A DNA stretch of 64,000 nucleotides from Microbacterium tenebrionis (GCF_903645325.1 NZ_CAHJXQ010000002.1:248001-312000), one strand, 5' to 3'. Counted from the stretch's first letter, positions 8,462 through 19,151 are shown. The notes: generated by a model not told the origin, from the sequence alone. Numbers and translations: made by a program.

Positions 8462-8476
8462 GATGAGCGGTGCGGC

Positions 8477-8482
8477 TATGCT
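8477..8482 (+). promoter_or_regulatory. Candidate -10 box for the gcv operon
   Basis: TATGCT about 30 bp upstream of the riboswitch. The -35 region (about 8453-8458) is poor, so this is tentative. Confidence 0.35.
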
Positions 8483-8509
8483 GGGAGCGCTAAGTGAACA
8501 CAGGCCGCA

Positions 8510-8698
8510 TGACCTGCGCGGGAGAGTCCGATGTACGCGATCGGGCACCGAAGGAGCAAGCCTCCCCGCCAATCTCTCAGGTATCCATACCGTGCACGTC
8601 CGGCCGCTCTGAAAAGCGATCTCACGATCCGCCGACGGTGAAAGTCCTTGTGTGCAACGAGTGGCGAAACTCTCAGGCCCATGACAGAGGGGGAGTTC
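8510..8698 (+). promoter_or_regulatory. Tandem glycine riboswitch
   Basis: Two glycine aptamers lie in a row before gcvT. Aptamer 1 has GCGGGAGAGTCC, then GGCACCGAAGGAGCAAGCC and AATCTCTCAGGT. Aptamer 2 has GACGGTGAAAGTCC, then GGCGAAACTCTCAGGCCC and ends GACAGAGGGGG. These are the conserved glycine aptamer cores. Upstream of gcvTHP such riboswitches switch expression on when glycine is abundant. The rest of the 300-bp gap between nrtR and gcvT holds only the two promoters. Confidence 0.92.
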
Positions 8699-8752
8699 TC
8701 GGATACCGTGCATTTGCGTACGGCATCCTTCCGATCGATACGGGAGAACTCC

Positions 8753-9853
8753 ATGACCGAGGCCCGCTACACCCCGTTGCGCGAGCGACACGAGTCGCTG
8801 GGCGCGTCCTTCACGGACTTCGGCGGCTGGCAGATGCCGGTGCGCTACACGTCCGATCTCGCCGAGCACCATGCCGTGCGCGAGGCCGCGGGGCTCTTCG
8901 ACATCTCGCATATGGCCGAGTTCACGATCGAGGGCCCGGATGCCGCGGCGTACCTCGACCACGCGCTCGCCGGACGGCTGTCGACCATGGCTGTGGGCAA
9001 GGCGAAGTACTCGCTGATCCTCACCGAGGACGGCGGCATCGTCGACGACGTCATCGTCTACCGCCTGGGGGAGGACCGGTTCCTCATCATCTCGAACGCC
9101 GGGAACCGGGATGCCGTCGCCGTAGCGCTCCCGGAGCGCACGGGCGAGTTCGAGGTCGTCGTGGCCGACGTATCGGACGACTATGCGCTCATCGCCGTGC
9201 AGGGCCCTGCATCCGAGCAGATCGTCTCGGCGATCGAGGGGATCACCGAGGTCGGCACGCCCTGGCACGAGCAGAAGTACTACGCATGGGCGGACGCCTT
9301 CTTCCTGGGGCACCCGCTGCTCATCGCCCGCACCGGATACACCGGCGAGGACGGCTTCGAGCTCCTCGTCCGCGCCGCCGACGCCGCAGCTCTCTGGGAT
9401 GCCGCGCTCGCGGCAGGCTCCGCGCACGGCCTCGTCCCCGCCGGGCTCGCCGCCCGCGACACGCTCCGCCTCGAGGCGGGGATGCCCCTGTACGGACATG
9501 AGCTGTCGCTCGACACGAAGCCCGCTCAGGCCGGGCTCGGCCGCGTCGTGGCATCCGACAAGGACGACTTCGTCGGCAAGGATGCCGCCCTGCCCGCGGA
9601 TGACGCCCGCGTCCTGGTCGGCCTCACCGCCGACGGGCGCCGTGCAGGCCGCGCCGGCTACGCCGTGGTGACGGAGGGCGGCACTGCCGTCGGCGAGATC
9701 ACCTCCGGCGCGCTCAGCCCCACCCTGGGCCATCCGATCGCGATGGCGTACATCGACCCCGCGGCGCAGACGATGCCGCTGTTCCTGGACGTGCGCGGAA
9801 CGAAGATCCCCGCGACCGTCGCCGCCCTGCCTTTCTACCGGAGGAAGAAATGA
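8753..9853 (+). CDS. gcvT: Glycine cleavage system T protein (aminomethyltransferase)
   Basis: Transfers the methylene unit from the aminomethyl-lipoyl arm of GcvH to tetrahydrofolate and releases ammonia. 366 residues with the family's start ([23 protein letters not shown]), folate-domain motif FDISHMAEF, and [14 protein letters not shown] chose ATG 8753 because GGGAG lies 6 nt upstream; longer frames run into the riboswitch. First gene of gcvT-gcvH-gcvP, controlled by the riboswitch above it. It overlaps gcvH by four bases (ATGA), implying translational coupling. Confidence 0.97.
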   Translation: MTEARYTPLRERHESLGASFTDFGGWQMPVRYTSDLAEHHAVREAAGLFDISHMAEFTIEGPDAAAYLDHALAGRLSTMAVGKAKYSLILTEDGGIVDDVIVYRLGEDRFLIISNAGNRDAVAVALPERTGEFEVVVADVSDDYALIAVQGPASEQIVSAIEGITEVGTPWHEQKYYAWADAFFLGHPLLIARTGYTGEDGFELLVRAADAAALWDAALAAGSAHGLVPAGLAARDTLRLEAGMPLYGHELSLDTKPAQAGLGRVVASDKDDFVGKDAALPADDARVLVGLTADGRRAGRAGYAVVTEGGTAVGEITSGALSPTLGHPIAMAYIDPAAQTMPLFLDVRGTKIPATVAALPFYRRKK

Positions 9854-10227
9854 CCGATCTCACCGCTCTCAAGTACACCGACGAGCACGAGTGGCTCGCC
9901 GTCGACGGCGACACCGCGACCGTCGGCATCACCGACTACGCCGCTGACAAGCTCGGCGACGTCGTGTTCGTCGAGCTGCCGGCCGTCGGCACCGAGATCA
10001 CCGCCGGCTCCGTCGTCGGCGAGATCGAGTCGACCAAGTCGGTCGGCGAGCTCTACGCGCCGCTGGCCGGCACCGTCACGGAGGTCAACGACGCCGTCGT
10101 AGACGACCCTTCGCTCGTCAACGCCGAACCCTTCGCCGGCGGCTGGTTGATCAAGGTCGCCATCGCCGACGGTGCGGCCGACGGCCTGCTCGACCGCGAC
10201 GCCTACGTCGCCCTGACGGAAGGCTGA
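9850..10227 (+). CDS. gcvH: Glycine cleavage system H protein
   Basis: Lipoyl carrier that shuttles the aminomethyl group between GcvP, GcvT and the lipoamide dehydrogenase. 125 residues, with [13 protein letters not shown] near the N-terminus and the lipoylation site [11 protein letters not shown] (Lys63). It sits between gcvT and gcvP with an ATGA overlap and a 7-bp gap. No lipoyl attachment enzymes or gcvL lie nearby, so those are elsewhere. Confidence 0.97.
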   Translation: MTDLTALKYTDEHEWLAVDGDTATVGITDYAADKLGDVVFVELPAVGTEITAGSVVGEIESTKSVGELYAPLAGTVTEVNDAVVDDPSLVNAEPFAGGWLIKVAIADGAADGLLDRDAYVALTEG

Positions 10228-10234
10228 TTCCGCA

Positions 10235-13150
10235 GTGACAGGATTCGCCGACCGTCATATCGGAACCACCGAGCAGACGCAGCGCACGATGCTCGAGGCT
10301 CTCGGGCTCACGCCGGAGATCGAAGACCCTTCGACCGCTGAGCCCGTCGAAGCGTCAGGCATCGATCCGATCGAGTCGCTCATGCGTCAGGCGGTGCCCG
10401 GGAGCATCTACACCGACCCGTCGCGGCAATCGTCGATCCCCGCTGCGGCCACCGAGGCGCAGGCGCTCGCCGAGCTGCGCGGCTTCGCGTCGCGCAACAC
10501 AGTGAACACGCCGATGATCGGTCTGGGCTACTACGGCACGATCACGCCGAGCGTGATCCAGCGCAACGTCCTCGAGAACCCGTCCTGGTACACCGCTTAC
10601 ACGCCGTACCAGCCGGAGATCTCGCAGGGGCGTCTGGAGGCGCTCATCAACTTCCAGACGATGGTCGCCGATCTCACCGGCCTCACGACGGCGAACGCGT
10701 CGATGCTCGACGAGTCCACCGCGGTCGCCGAGGGGATGCTGCTGGCCAGGCGCGCATCGAAGTCGAAGTCGAACGTGTTCGTCGTCGACGCCGGAGCATT
10801 CCCACAGACCAAGGCGCTGCTCGCCACGCGCGCCGAGGCGCTGGACATCGAGCTCGTCGAGCGGGATCTCGCCGGCGGTGAGGCATTGCCGGATGAGCTG
10901 TTCGGCGTGTTCGTGCAGTACCCCGCGGCATCCGGTCTCGTGTGGGACCCGAGCTCCGTCATCGATGCCGCGCACCTCGCTGGCGGCCTCGCGGTCGTGG
11001 CGGCCGATCTGCTGGCACTCACGCTGATCGCCTCGCCGGGCTCGCTCGGCGCCGACGTCGCGGTCGGCACCACGCAGCGCTTCGGTGTGCCGATGGCTTT
11101 CGGCGGCCCGCACGCCGGTTACATGGCCGTGCGTCAGGGACTGGAGCGTCAGCTGCCCGGGCGCCTCGTCGGCGTCTCGGTGGATGCCGACGGCAGGCCC
11201 GCCTACCGGCTCTCGCTGCAGACGCGCGAGCAGCACATCCGCCGTGAGAAGGCCACCTCGAACATCTGCACCGCACAGGTGCTCCTCGCCGTCATGGCCT
11301 CGATGTACGCGGTCTATCACGGTCCCGACGGGTTGGCGAACATCGCCCGCAACGTCGCGCTGCGCGCATCGATGTTCCGCGACTGGCTCGTCGAGGCCGG
11401 CGCCGACGTCGTGCACGAGGCGTTCTTCGACACCGTGCAGGTGCGCACAGCGGATGCCGCGGCGATCGTGGCCCGCGCGCACGACGAGCACGGCATCCTG
11501 CTGCGTCTCGTCGACGAGAACACGGTCGGCATCTCGGTCGACGAGACGACCGACTTCGGTGCGCTGCACCAGGTGGCGATCCTGTTCGGCGGCAAGGAGC
11601 AGCGCTCGTTCGGCTACTTCGGCAGCGGGTCGCACGGCGCCCTACCCGAGACCCTGATCCGCGCGGACGAGTACCTGACCCACCCGGTCTTCCATGTGCA
11701 CCGCTCCGAGACCGCCATGATGCGGTACCTGAAGAGCCTCGCCGACCGCGACTACGCGCTCGACCGCGGCATGATCCCGCTCGGCTCGTGCACCATGAAG
11801 CTCAACGCCGCGACCGAGATGGCGTCGATCACGTGGCCGGAGTTCGCGCAGATCCACCCGTTCGCGCCCGAGTCCGATGTCGCCGGGTACCTGGAGATGA
11901 TCGATCAGCTCGAGGGCTGGCTGGCCGAGGTCACCGGCTACGACGCCGTCTCGCTGCAGCCGAACGCAGGATCCCAGGGCGAACTCGCCGGACTCCTCGC
12001 GATCCGCGGCTATCACCTGGCGAACGGTGACGAGCACCGCACCGTGTGCCTCATCCCATCGTCCGCGCACGGCACGAACGCGGCATCCGCCGTGCTCGCC
12101 GGCATGAAGGTCGTCGTCGTCGCCTGCGACGAGCTCGGCAATGTCGATCTCGACGATCTGCAGGCGAAGATCGCCGCGCACGCCGACGAGATCGCGGCGC
12201 TCATGATCACGTATCCGTCCACGCACGGCGTGTACGAGCAGGATGTCGTCGACATCACGACCGCCGTGCACGACGCCGGCGGCCAGGTGTACGTCGACGG
12301 CGCGAACCTCAACGCGCTGCTCGGCTTCGCACGGTTCGGCGACCTCGGCGGCGACGTCTCGCACCTGAACCTGCACAAGACCTTCGCGATCCCGCACGGC
12401 GGCGGCGGGCCGGGCGTGGGACCGGTGGCCGCCAAGGCGCACCTGACCGAGCATCTGCCCTCGCACCCGCTCGCGCAGCGCACGGCGCACGCCGGCGGGT
12501 ACGAGTTCGCCGGAGGGCCGGTCTCGGCCGCGCCCTATGGATCGGCCGGCATCCTGCCGATCTCGTGGTCGTACGTCCGCATGATGGGCGCCGAGGGGCT
12601 TCGGGATGCTACGGCTGCCGCCGTCCTGTCGGCCAACTACATCGCCGCGCGCCTCGGCGAGCACTACCCGGTGCTGTACGCCGGTGAGAACGGCCGTGTC
12701 GCGCACGAGTGCATCCTCGACCTGCGCCCGCTCAAGGAGACCACCGGCATCACGGTCGACGACGTCGCCAAGCGGCTGATCGACTACGGCTTCCACGCTC
12801 CGACGATGTCGTTCCCCGTTCCGGGGACCCTCATGGTCGAGCCGACCGAGTCCGAGGACATCGGCGAGATCGACCGGTTCATCGAGGCGATGATCATGAT
12901 CAAGCAGGAGGCCGACGCCGTCGCCGCCGGTCGCTGGCCCGCCGACGACAATCCGCTCGTGAACGCGCCGCACACCGCGGTGTCGCTGATCGCGGGGGAT
13001 TGGGACCACGCCTACACCCGCGAGGATGCCGCCTACCCCGTGCACTCCCTCGTCGCGGGCAAGTACTGGCCGCCGGTGCGCCGCATCGACCAGGCCTACG
13101 GCGACCGCAACCTCATGTGCGCGTGCCCGCCGATCGAGGCGTTCGCGTAG
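10235..13150 (+). CDS. gcvP: Glycine dehydrogenase (decarboxylating), P protein
   Basis: PLP enzyme that decarboxylates glycine and loads the remainder on GcvH. 971 residues, single-chain type with both halves. PLP lysine about 715 in [20 protein letters not shown]; other landmarks are [30 protein letters not shown] and [11 protein letters not shown]. Near residues 32-41 the usual N-terminus is interrupted by [12 protein letters not shown], encoded by a repeat at 10327-10356 also found in the phosphotransferase at 53.4 kb. GTG start 10235; a strong terminator follows the stop. Confidence 0.97.
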   Translation: MTGFADRHIGTTEQTQRTMLEALGLTPEIEDPSTAEPVEASGIDPIESLMRQAVPGSIYTDPSRQSSIPAAATEAQALAELRGFASRNTVNTPMIGLGYYGTITPSVIQRNVLENPSWYTAYTPYQPEISQGRLEALINFQTMVADLTGLTTANASMLDESTAVAEGMLLARRASKSKSNVFVVDAGAFPQTKALLATRAEALDIELVERDLAGGEALPDELFGVFVQYPAASGLVWDPSSVIDAAHLAGGLAVVAADLLALTLIASPGSLGADVAVGTTQRFGVPMAFGGPHAGYMAVRQGLERQLPGRLVGVSVDADGRPAYRLSLQTREQHIRREKATSNICTAQVLLAVMASMYAVYHGPDGLANIARNVALRASMFRDWLVEAGADVVHEAFFDTVQVRTADAAAIVARAHDEHGILLRLVDENTVGISVDETTDFGALHQVAILFGGKEQRSFGYFGSGSHGALPETLIRADEYLTHPVFHVHRSETAMMRYLKSLADRDYALDRGMIPLGSCTMKLNAATEMASITWPEFAQIHPFAPESDVAGYLEMIDQLEGWLAEVTGYDAVSLQPNAGSQGELAGLLAIRGYHLANGDEHRTVCLIPSSAHGTNAASAVLAGMKVVVVACDELGNVDLDDLQAKIAAHADEIAALMITYPSTHGVYEQDVVDITTAVHDAGGQVYVDGANLNALLGFARFGDLGGDVSHLNLHKTFAIPHGGGGPGVGPVAAKAHLTEHLPSHPLAQRTAHAGGYEFAGGPVSAAPYGSAGILPISWSYVRMMGAEGLRDATAAAVLSANYIAARLGEHYPVLYAGENGRVAHECILDLRPLKETTGITVDDVAKRLIDYGFHAPTMSFPVPGTLMVEPTESEDIGEIDRFIEAMIMIKQEADAVAAGRWPADDNPLVNAPHTAVSLIAGDWDHAYTREDAAYPVHSLVAGKYWPPVRRIDQAYGDRNLMCACPPIEAFA
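10327..10356. repeat. Repeat fragment inserted in gcvP coding sequence
   Basis: CCCTTCGACCGCTGAGCCCG followed by TCGAAGCGTC; it matches 26 of 30 bases of the minus strand at 53443-53472 by eye, and resembles the hairpin at 29394-29417. It encodes STAEPVEAS in GcvP. Confidence 0.65.
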
Positions 13151-13161
13151 CATCCGCGTCC

Positions 13162-13204
13162 GACGCCGCCCCCTCCCGCCACCGGCGGATGAGGGGGCGG
13201 CGTC
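13162..13204 (+). terminator. Terminator after gcvP
   Basis: A perfect 14-bp stem GACGCCGCCCCCTC (13162-13175) / GAGGGGGCGGCGTC (13191-13204), followed by GTTTCC. It ends the gcv operon. Confidence 0.85.
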
Positions 13205-13360
13205 GTTTCCTGTGCGAGTCACGGCTGTTTCGCTGTTGTGGCAAGTCAGTAACGGTTCATTAACGGAGCTATTCCAACGATGGAACGTCACGTAGCCTCT
13301 CGTGTATCCGGTGCGTCCGAAGCCGACGCACCCTGGACCTGTCCACAGGAGGACACCACA

Positions 13361-14992
13361 ATGAAGCGAAACAAGATCACCCTGGCCGGGGTCGGTCTGC
13401 TCTCCGTCGGCGCTCTCGCGCTCGCCGGCTGCGCAGGCGGCAACAACGACACCGGCAACGGCGACGGTGAGGCCAGCGGCGACGCCACGGCCATCATCTC
13501 GGTCAACGGCTCCGAGCCGCAGAACCCGCTGATCCCGACCAACACCAACGAGGTCGGCGGCGGCAAGATCCTCGACGCGATGTTCGCGGGCCTCATCGGC
13601 TACGCCGCTGACGGCTCGGTGTACAACGACGTCGCCGAGGACATCACGGTCGATGACCCGCAGAACCTGACGGTCAAGCTGCGTGAGGGCCTGACCTTCA
13701 CCGATGGCGAAGAGGTCACCGCCGACAACTTCATCAAGGCGTGGAACTACGGCGCACTCGCCTCGAACGAGCAGCTCTCGAGCTACTTCTTCGAGGACAT
13801 CGAGGGCTTCAGTTACGACGAGGACTCGGAGCTGACCGGCCTCGAGCAGGTCGACGACTACACGTTCACGATCGCGCTGAACAAGCCGGCCTCCGACTTC
13901 GCGCAGCGCCTCGGCTACTCGGCGTACTACCCGCTCCCCGACGCCGCGTTCGACGACATGGAGGCGTTCGGCGAGAGCCCGGTCGGCAACGGCCCGTACA
14001 TGCTCGACGGCGAAGGCGCCTGGCAGCACGACGTGGGCATCAACCTCGTCTCGAACCCCGACTACGACGGCCCGCGGACCCCTGCCAACGGCGGCCTGGA
14101 CATCAAGTTCTACGCCACCCAGGATGCTGCGTACTCCGACCTGCTCGCGGGTGAGCTCGACGTCCTCGACGCCGTGCCGGACTCCGCCTACGAGACCTTC
14201 GAGTCCGACCTCGGAGACCGTGCGGTCAACCAGCCGGCGGCTGTCTTCCAGTCCTTCACGATCCCGGAGCGCCTTGAGCACTTCGGCGGCGAAGAGGGTC
14301 AGCTGCGCCGCCAGGCGCTGTCGATGTCGATCAACCGCGAAGAGATCACCGATGTGATCTTCCAGGGCACCCGTACCCCGGCCAGCGACTTCACCTCGCC
14401 GGTCATCGACGGCTGGTCCGACTCGCTCGAGGGCGCCGAGGTCCTGGCGTACGACCCCGAGAAGGCCAAGGAGCTGTGGGCAGAGGCTGACGCCATCAGC
14501 CCGTGGAGCGGCGAATTCCAGATCGCCTACAACGCCGACGGCGGCCACCAGGCCTGGGTCGACGCGACCGTGAACTCGATCAAGAACACGCTCGGCATCG
14601 ACGCATCGGGCGCACCGTACCCGACCTTCGCGGAGCTGCGCGGCGAGGTCACCGACCGCACGATCCAGACCGCGTTCCGCACCGGTTGGCAGGCCGACTA
14701 CCCGGGTCTGTACAACTTCCTCGGCCCGCTCTACGCGACCAACGCCGGATCGAACGATGGCGACTACTCCAACCCCGAGTTCGACGACCTGCTGTCGCAG
14801 GGCATCTCGGCGACCGACCCGGAGGAGGCGAACGGCCTGTTCCAGCAGGCGCAGGAGGTTCTGCTCCAGGACCTGCCCGCAGCGCCCCTGTGGTACTCCA
14901 ACGTCGTCGGCGGCTACGGCGAGACCGTGGACAACGTCGAGTTCGGTTGGAACTCGGTGCCGCTGTACGAGCAGATCACCAAGGTCGGCTGA
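13361..14992 (+). CDS. Peptide-type ABC transporter substrate-binding lipoprotein
   Basis: Family 5 extracellular solute-binding protein, 543 residues. It has a lipoprotein signal: KRNK, a hydrophobic run, then lipobox LALAGC with the lipidated Cys near residue 24. It delivers oligopeptides or similar solutes to the permeases encoded next; specificity cannot be read. I chose ATG 13361 because AGGAGGA precedes it by about 7 nt and the signal peptide starts there; an upstream in-frame ATG at 13280 lacks both. A hairpin terminator lies between this gene and the permease, so the binding protein is probably made in excess. Confidence 0.93.
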   Translation: MKRNKITLAGVGLLSVGALALAGCAGGNNDTGNGDGEASGDATAIISVNGSEPQNPLIPTNTNEVGGGKILDAMFAGLIGYAADGSVYNDVAEDITVDDPQNLTVKLREGLTFTDGEEVTADNFIKAWNYGALASNEQLSSYFFEDIEGFSYDEDSELTGLEQVDDYTFTIALNKPASDFAQRLGYSAYYPLPDAAFDDMEAFGESPVGNGPYMLDGEGAWQHDVGINLVSNPDYDGPRTPANGGLDIKFYATQDAAYSDLLAGELDVLDAVPDSAYETFESDLGDRAVNQPAAVFQSFTIPERLEHFGGEEGQLRRQALSMSINREEITDVIFQGTRTPASDFTSPVIDGWSDSLEGAEVLAYDPEKAKELWAEADAISPWSGEFQIAYNADGGHQAWVDATVNSIKNTLGIDASGAPYPTFAELRGEVTDRTIQTAFRTGWQADYPGLYNFLGPLYATNAGSNDGDYSNPEFDDLLSQGISATDPEEANGLFQQAQEVLLQDLPAAPLWYSNVVGGYGETVDNVEFGWNSVPLYEQITKVG

Positions 14993-15004
14993 CACCCGCA
15001 TAGG

Positions 15005-15038
15005 CGACGAGGCGGTGGAAGAAACCACCGCCTCGTCG
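15005..15038 (+). terminator. Hairpin between binding protein and permease genes
   Basis: A perfect 14-bp stem CGACGAGGCGGTGG / CCACCGCCTCGTCG with loop AAGAAA. No long U tract follows, so it is probably a partial terminator or an mRNA 3'-end stabiliser within the transporter operon. Confidence 0.7.
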
Positions 15039-15072
15039 TCCTGTGCGTCCCGTACCCGAAGGGAGGACGAGG

Positions 15073-16005
15073 GTGGCAATCTACATCCTCAAACGGATTC
15101 TGCAGGCGATCCCGGTGTTCTTGGGCGCCACCCTGCTGATCTACTTCATGGTCTTCGCGATGCCCGGCGATCCCATCGCCGCGCTTTTCGGAGACCGCCA
15201 GCCGAACCCGGCTCTGCTCGAGCGGCTGCGTGCGCAGTACCACCTCGACCAGCCGTTCCTCGTGCAGTACTTCTATTACATCGCCGGAATCTTCCGGCTC
15301 GATTTCGGTATCAGCTTCTCCGGACAGCCGGTGATCGAGATCCTCGCCCGCACGTTCCCCGTCACGCTGCGGCTTGCCGTCATGGCCGTCGGCATCGCCT
15401 TTGTGCTCGCGATCGTGATCGGCCTGTTCTCGGCGCTCGGCAAGGGCGGCATCTTCGACAACTCGATGCTCGTCATCGCGCTCGTGTTCGTCGCCGTGCC
15501 GATCTTCGTGCTCGCGTTCCTCGCGCAGTACTTCCTGGCCGTGCAACTGGGATGGTTCAGACCCACGGTCGGAGCCCGCAACGACTGGGGCGATCTCTGG
15601 CTGCCGGCGATCGTGCTCGGCCTCAGCGTGTATGCGACGAGTATGCGCCTGACCCGTAGCTCGACGATCGAGACGCTGAACCAGGACTGGGTGCGCACAG
15701 CCTATAGCAAGGGGCTGCCGCGAGAGCGCGTCATCCCCGTGCACGTGCTGCGCAACTCGCTCATCCCGATGGTCACCGACCTCGGCACCGTGTTCGGCAT
15801 CCTGATGGTCGGCGCGACTGTCACCGAGGGTATCTTCAACGTCCCGGGCGTCGGCAATACCCTCTACCAGGCGATCATCCGCGGGGAGAACCCGACGGTC
15901 GTGTCGTTCGTGACGGTGTTCGTCGTCGTCTATGTGTTCATCAACATCGTCGTGGATCTCATCTACGGCCTGCTCGACCCGAGGATCCGCTATGTCTCGA
16001 ACTGA
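15073..16005 (+). CDS. Peptide-type ABC transporter permease (DppB/OppB family)
   Basis: 310-residue inner-membrane permease starting VAIYILKRILQAIPVFLGATLLIYF, typical of DppB. It has about six helices and the coupling loop YATSMRLTRSSTIETLNQDWVRTAYSKGL that docks on the ATPase. I prefer GTG 15073, five bases after GGGAGGA, over an earlier in-frame start at 15043 that falls near the hairpin. It overlaps the next permease gene by 14 bp. Confidence 0.93.
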   Translation: MAIYILKRILQAIPVFLGATLLIYFMVFAMPGDPIAALFGDRQPNPALLERLRAQYHLDQPFLVQYFYYIAGIFRLDFGISFSGQPVIEILARTFPVTLRLAVMAVGIAFVLAIVIGLFSALGKGGIFDNSMLVIALVFVAVPIFVLAFLAQYFLAVQLGWFRPTVGARNDWGDLWLPAIVLGLSVYATSMRLTRSSTIETLNQDWVRTAYSKGLPRERVIPVHVLRNSLIPMVTDLGTVFGILMVGATVTEGIFNVPGVGNTLYQAIIRGENPTVVSFVTVFVVVYVFINIVVDLIYGLLDPRIRYVSN

Positions 16006-16936
16006 CGCGCGCACGGAGCACTACGTCGCTCCCGTCGACACGACTTCGGTTCCCGTCGACGTCGTCCGCATCAACGCCAAGCGCAGCAACCTGTGGCTCG
16101 ACGCCTGGCGCGACCTGCGCCACCGGCCGCTGTTCTGGATCTCGGCGGCGTTCGTGCTGCTCGTGGTGATCGTCTCGCTGTTCCCCTGGCTCTTCACGAG
16201 CGTGCCACCGAACAACGGATGCTCGCTGGCCAGCAGCAACGGCGGACCCGAAGCCGGTCACCCGCTCGGTTTCACCCGTCAGGGCTGCGATGTGTACTCC
16301 CGGGTGATCTGGGGCACGCGCACGTCGGTCGTGGTCGGTCTGCTCGCCACTCTGATCAGCACCGTGATCGGCATGATCATGGGTGCGTTCGCCGGGTTCT
16401 ACGGCGGATGGCTCGACTCGCTGCTCTCGCGCATCGGCGACATCTTCTTCACGATCCCGTACATCATCGCGGCGATCGTCGTGATGTCGGTCATGCCGGT
16501 GCGCAATGAGATCGTCCTCGCATTCGCGATCGGCGGGTTCGCCTGGGCGTCGACCGCGCGCATCATGCGCGCCGAGGTGCTTCGCGTGAAGCAGGCGGAC
16601 TTTGTCATGGGAGCGGAGGCGGTCGGACTCTCGCGGTTCCGTACGCTGATCTCGCACGTGCTGCCGAACGCCATGGCTCCGGTCATCGTCGTCGCCACCC
16701 TCAGCCTCGCCGCCGCGATCGTCGCCGAGTCGGTGCTGTCGTTCCTCGGCGTCGGACTCGGTGGCAACACGATGTCGTGGGGAAATGACATCAGTCAGGC
16801 CCAGACGAACATCCGGACCGCACCGATGGCGCTGTTCTGGCCGTCGCTCGCGCTGACCGTGACCGTGCTGGCATTCATCACACTCGGCGAGCTGCTGCGC
16901 GACGCCGTCGACCCGAAGGCGAGGGCTCAGCGATGA
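15992..16936 (+). CDS. Peptide-type ABC transporter permease (DppC/OppC family)
   Basis: 314 residues with a cytoplasmic N-terminal stretch, a first helix (PLFWISAAFVLLVVIVSLFP), and the BPD_transp_1 region with coupling loop TARIMRAEVLRVKQADFVMGAEAVG. It pairs with the DppB-like permease to form the channel. ATG 15992 matches the family start and lies inside the upstream gene; the stop overlaps the ATPase start (ATGA). Confidence 0.93.
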   Translation: MSRTDARTEHYVAPVDTTSVPVDVVRINAKRSNLWLDAWRDLRHRPLFWISAAFVLLVVIVSLFPWLFTSVPPNNGCSLASSNGGPEAGHPLGFTRQGCDVYSRVIWGTRTSVVVGLLATLISTVIGMIMGAFAGFYGGWLDSLLSRIGDIFFTIPYIIAAIVVMSVMPVRNEIVLAFAIGGFAWASTARIMRAEVLRVKQADFVMGAEAVGLSRFRTLISHVLPNAMAPVIVVATLSLAAAIVAESVLSFLGVGLGGNTMSWGNDISQAQTNIRTAPMALFWPSLALTVTVLAFITLGELLRDAVDPKARAQR

Positions 16937-18582
16937 ACGACGCACCTCTTCTCAGCATCCGTGACCTGAAGGTCGCATTCCGCAGCGGCAAGGACGTGCG
17001 CGAGGTGCTGCACGGGGTGAGCTTCGACATCTACGAGGGCGAGACACTCGCCATCGTGGGCGAGTCGGGCTCGGGCAAGTCGACGACCGCTGCGGCGATC
17101 ATCGACCTGCTGCCGGGGACGGGGCATGTCACCGACGGCAGCATCTCCCTCGGCGGCAAGGACCTCACCAAGGCCGGTCGCCGCGAGATGGAGCGCATCC
17201 GCGGCCGCGAGATCGGCTACGTCCCCCAGGACCCGATGTCGAACCTCAACCCCGTGTGGTCGATCGGCTTCCAGGTCAAGGAGGCCGTGCGTGCCAACGG
17301 GCTGGCCCAGGGGCGCAAGCAGGTGCACGACCGCGCCGTCGAAGTCCTGCAGCAGGCGGGGCTCGCCGACGCCGCGCGGCGCATGCATCAGTTCCCGCAC
17401 CAGTTCTCGGGAGGCATGCGCCAGCGCGCCCTCATCGGGATCGGCCTCGCGGCCGACCCGAAGCTGCTGATCGCCGATGAGCCGACGAGTGCGCTGGACG
17501 TCACCGTGCAGCGCGTGATCCTCGATCACCTCGCCACGCTCACGAGCGAGCGAGGAACGTCGGTTCTGCTCATCACGCACGACCTGGGACTGGCCGCGGA
17601 GCGGGCGGACCGCATCCTCGTGATGAACCAGGGCGAGATCGTCGAGGCCGGACGCAGTGCCGAGATCCTGACGAACCCGCGGCATCCGTACACGCAGCGC
17701 CTGGTCGCCGCGGCCCCGAGCCTGGCATCCCAGCGCATCGGCGACACGGGTCTGACCAGCGCAGCCGTCGAGGATGCACCCGCCGTGGTCGAGGTGCGAA
17801 ACCTCGTCAAGGACTTCTCGATCCGCACGGGAGGGCTGCGCCACGAGCAGTTCCGCGCGGTCGATGATGTCTCGTTCTCGATCCCCCGCGGCAAGACGCT
17901 GGCACTGGTGGGCGAGTCCGGATCGGGCAAGTCCACGGTCGCGAAGATGCTGCTGCAGCTCGAGAAGCCGACCGACGGTGAGATCCTCATCGACGGGACG
18001 CCGACGAGCACGATGTCGAGGGCGGATGTCTTCCGCCTGCGTCGTCGCATGCAGCCGGTCTTCCAGGATCCGTACGGCTCGCTCGACCCGCTGCGCAGCA
18101 TCGGCAACCTCATCTCCGAGCCCCTGCACGTGCACGGCATCGGCACGAAGGAGGAGCAGCACCAGCGCTCGCTCGAACTCCTCGAGCAGGTCGCGCTGCC
18201 GCAGGAACTCGCATGGCGGTACCCGAACGAGCTGTCCGGCGGTCAGCGCCAGCGCGTCGCGATCGCCCGGGCCCTCGCGCTCAAGCCCGACATCGTCGTC
18301 CTCGACGAGGCCGTGTCGGCGCTCGACGTGCTGGTTCAGGATCAGATCCTGCAGTTGCTCTCGGACCTGCAGCAGGAGCTCGGTCTGACGTACCTGTTCA
18401 TCACGCACGACCTCGCGGTCGTCCGCGTCGCCGCGGACCTCGTGTGCGTCATGGAGCAGGGGCGCATCGTCGAGCAGGGCACGGTGGACGAGATCTTCAC
18501 CAACCCGCAGGAGGAGTACACCCGGCGACTGCTCGAGGCGATCCCGGGCGCATCGCTCACTCTGGGCGGCGGCACCGCCTGA
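16933..18582 (+). CDS. Fused dual ATP-binding subunit of peptide ABC transporter (DppD-DppF)
   Basis: 549 residues containing two complete ABC domains in tandem. Domain 1: Walker [10 protein letters not shown] near 38-46, signature [12 protein letters not shown], Walker [14 protein letters not shown]. Domain 2: Walker A near 326-334, signature [15 protein letters not shown], Walker [14 protein letters not shown]. Each half also carries the oligopeptide-family C-terminal motif ([20 protein letters not shown]). The fusion supplies both ATPases needed by the two permeases, so no further ATPase gene is required. Overlaps the permease stop by four bases. Confidence 0.95.
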   Translation: MNDAPLLSIRDLKVAFRSGKDVREVLHGVSFDIYEGETLAIVGESGSGKSTTAAAIIDLLPGTGHVTDGSISLGGKDLTKAGRREMERIRGREIGYVPQDPMSNLNPVWSIGFQVKEAVRANGLAQGRKQVHDRAVEVLQQAGLADAARRMHQFPHQFSGGMRQRALIGIGLAADPKLLIADEPTSALDVTVQRVILDHLATLTSERGTSVLLITHDLGLAAERADRILVMNQGEIVEAGRSAEILTNPRHPYTQRLVAAAPSLASQRIGDTGLTSAAVEDAPAVVEVRNLVKDFSIRTGGLRHEQFRAVDDVSFSIPRGKTLALVGESGSGKSTVAKMLLQLEKPTDGEILIDGTPTSTMSRADVFRLRRRMQPVFQDPYGSLDPLRSIGNLISEPLHVHGIGTKEEQHQRSLELLEQVALPQELAWRYPNELSGGQRQRVAIARALALKPDIVVLDEAVSALDVLVQDQILQLLSDLQQELGLTYLFITHDLAVVRVAADLVCVMEQGRIVEQGTVDEIFTNPQEEYTRRLLEAIPGASLTLGGGTA

Positions 18583-19151
18583 TGGCAGCTGATGCCAGGC
18601 CGCCCCGGGCCTTCCCGGTCACCGGGGCGGTCTGGCTGCTCGTCATCTGCGCGGTCGTCGCGCTGTACCTGCTGATCGATGCCGGGGTGCGCACCGGCGT
18701 CGGCGGCGCTCTGCTGCTGGCTCCGTGGCCGCTGCTCGTGCTCTGGTCCGTCTACGTCGTCGGGGTCGCATCCGACATCCGCGCCGACCGCGCGGGTGTC
18801 GAGGTGCAGAACCTCCTCCGCCGCACCTCGATGCCGTGGTCGCGCATCAAGCGCATCGCGATGCGCTGGCAGATCGAGTTCTCACTCGACGACGGAAAGG
18901 TCGTGCGCTGCTTCGGCGGGCCCGCACGCTCGCGTCCGCGGCGGATCGGCCCTGACCGTGCGAAGGAGGACGGCAACGAGAACGCCGCCGACGGCATCGC
19001 GAAGCTGCAGCGTCTGCGCCTGGACGCGCAGGCGGCTCCGGATGCCACTGCTCCGGATGCCGCAGTCGTGAAATCGTGGGACTGGCCCGCGATCCTCGCC
19101 CTCGTCGTCCTCGCGGCCTGGGCGGTCGCGGCGGTCCTCCTCACCCGCTGA
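18582..19151 (+). CDS. PH-domain-like small membrane protein
   Basis: 189 residues. Two N-terminal helices (about 14-33 and 40-60) precede a short beta-rich part (DRAGVEVQNLLRRTSMPWSRIKRIAM, FSLDDGKVVRCFGG) like the bacterial PH domains of actinobacterial membrane proteins. A third helix lies near the C-terminus (about 167-188). Function unknown. It starts at the ATPase stop (TGATG) and so is co-transcribed with the transporter, but I see no mechanistic link. Confidence 0.75.
   Translation: MAADARPPRAFPVTGAVWLLVICAVVALYLLIDAGVRTGVGGALLLAPWPLLVLWSVYVVGVASDIRADRAGVEVQNLLRRTSMPWSRIKRIAMRWQIEFSLDDGKVVRCFGGPARSRPRRIGPDRAKEDGNENAADGIAKLQRLRLDAQAAPDATAPDAAVVKSWDWPAILALVVLAAWAVAAVLLTR

Noticed and set aside
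11642..15079. Very long antisense open frame (over 1000 codons) across gcvP and the binding-protein gene
   Set aside because: High GC and GAC/GTC-rich codons leave the opposite frame free of stops; the product has no domain and the sense genes are certain. Similar antisense frames across adnA and adnB were rejected for the same reason.
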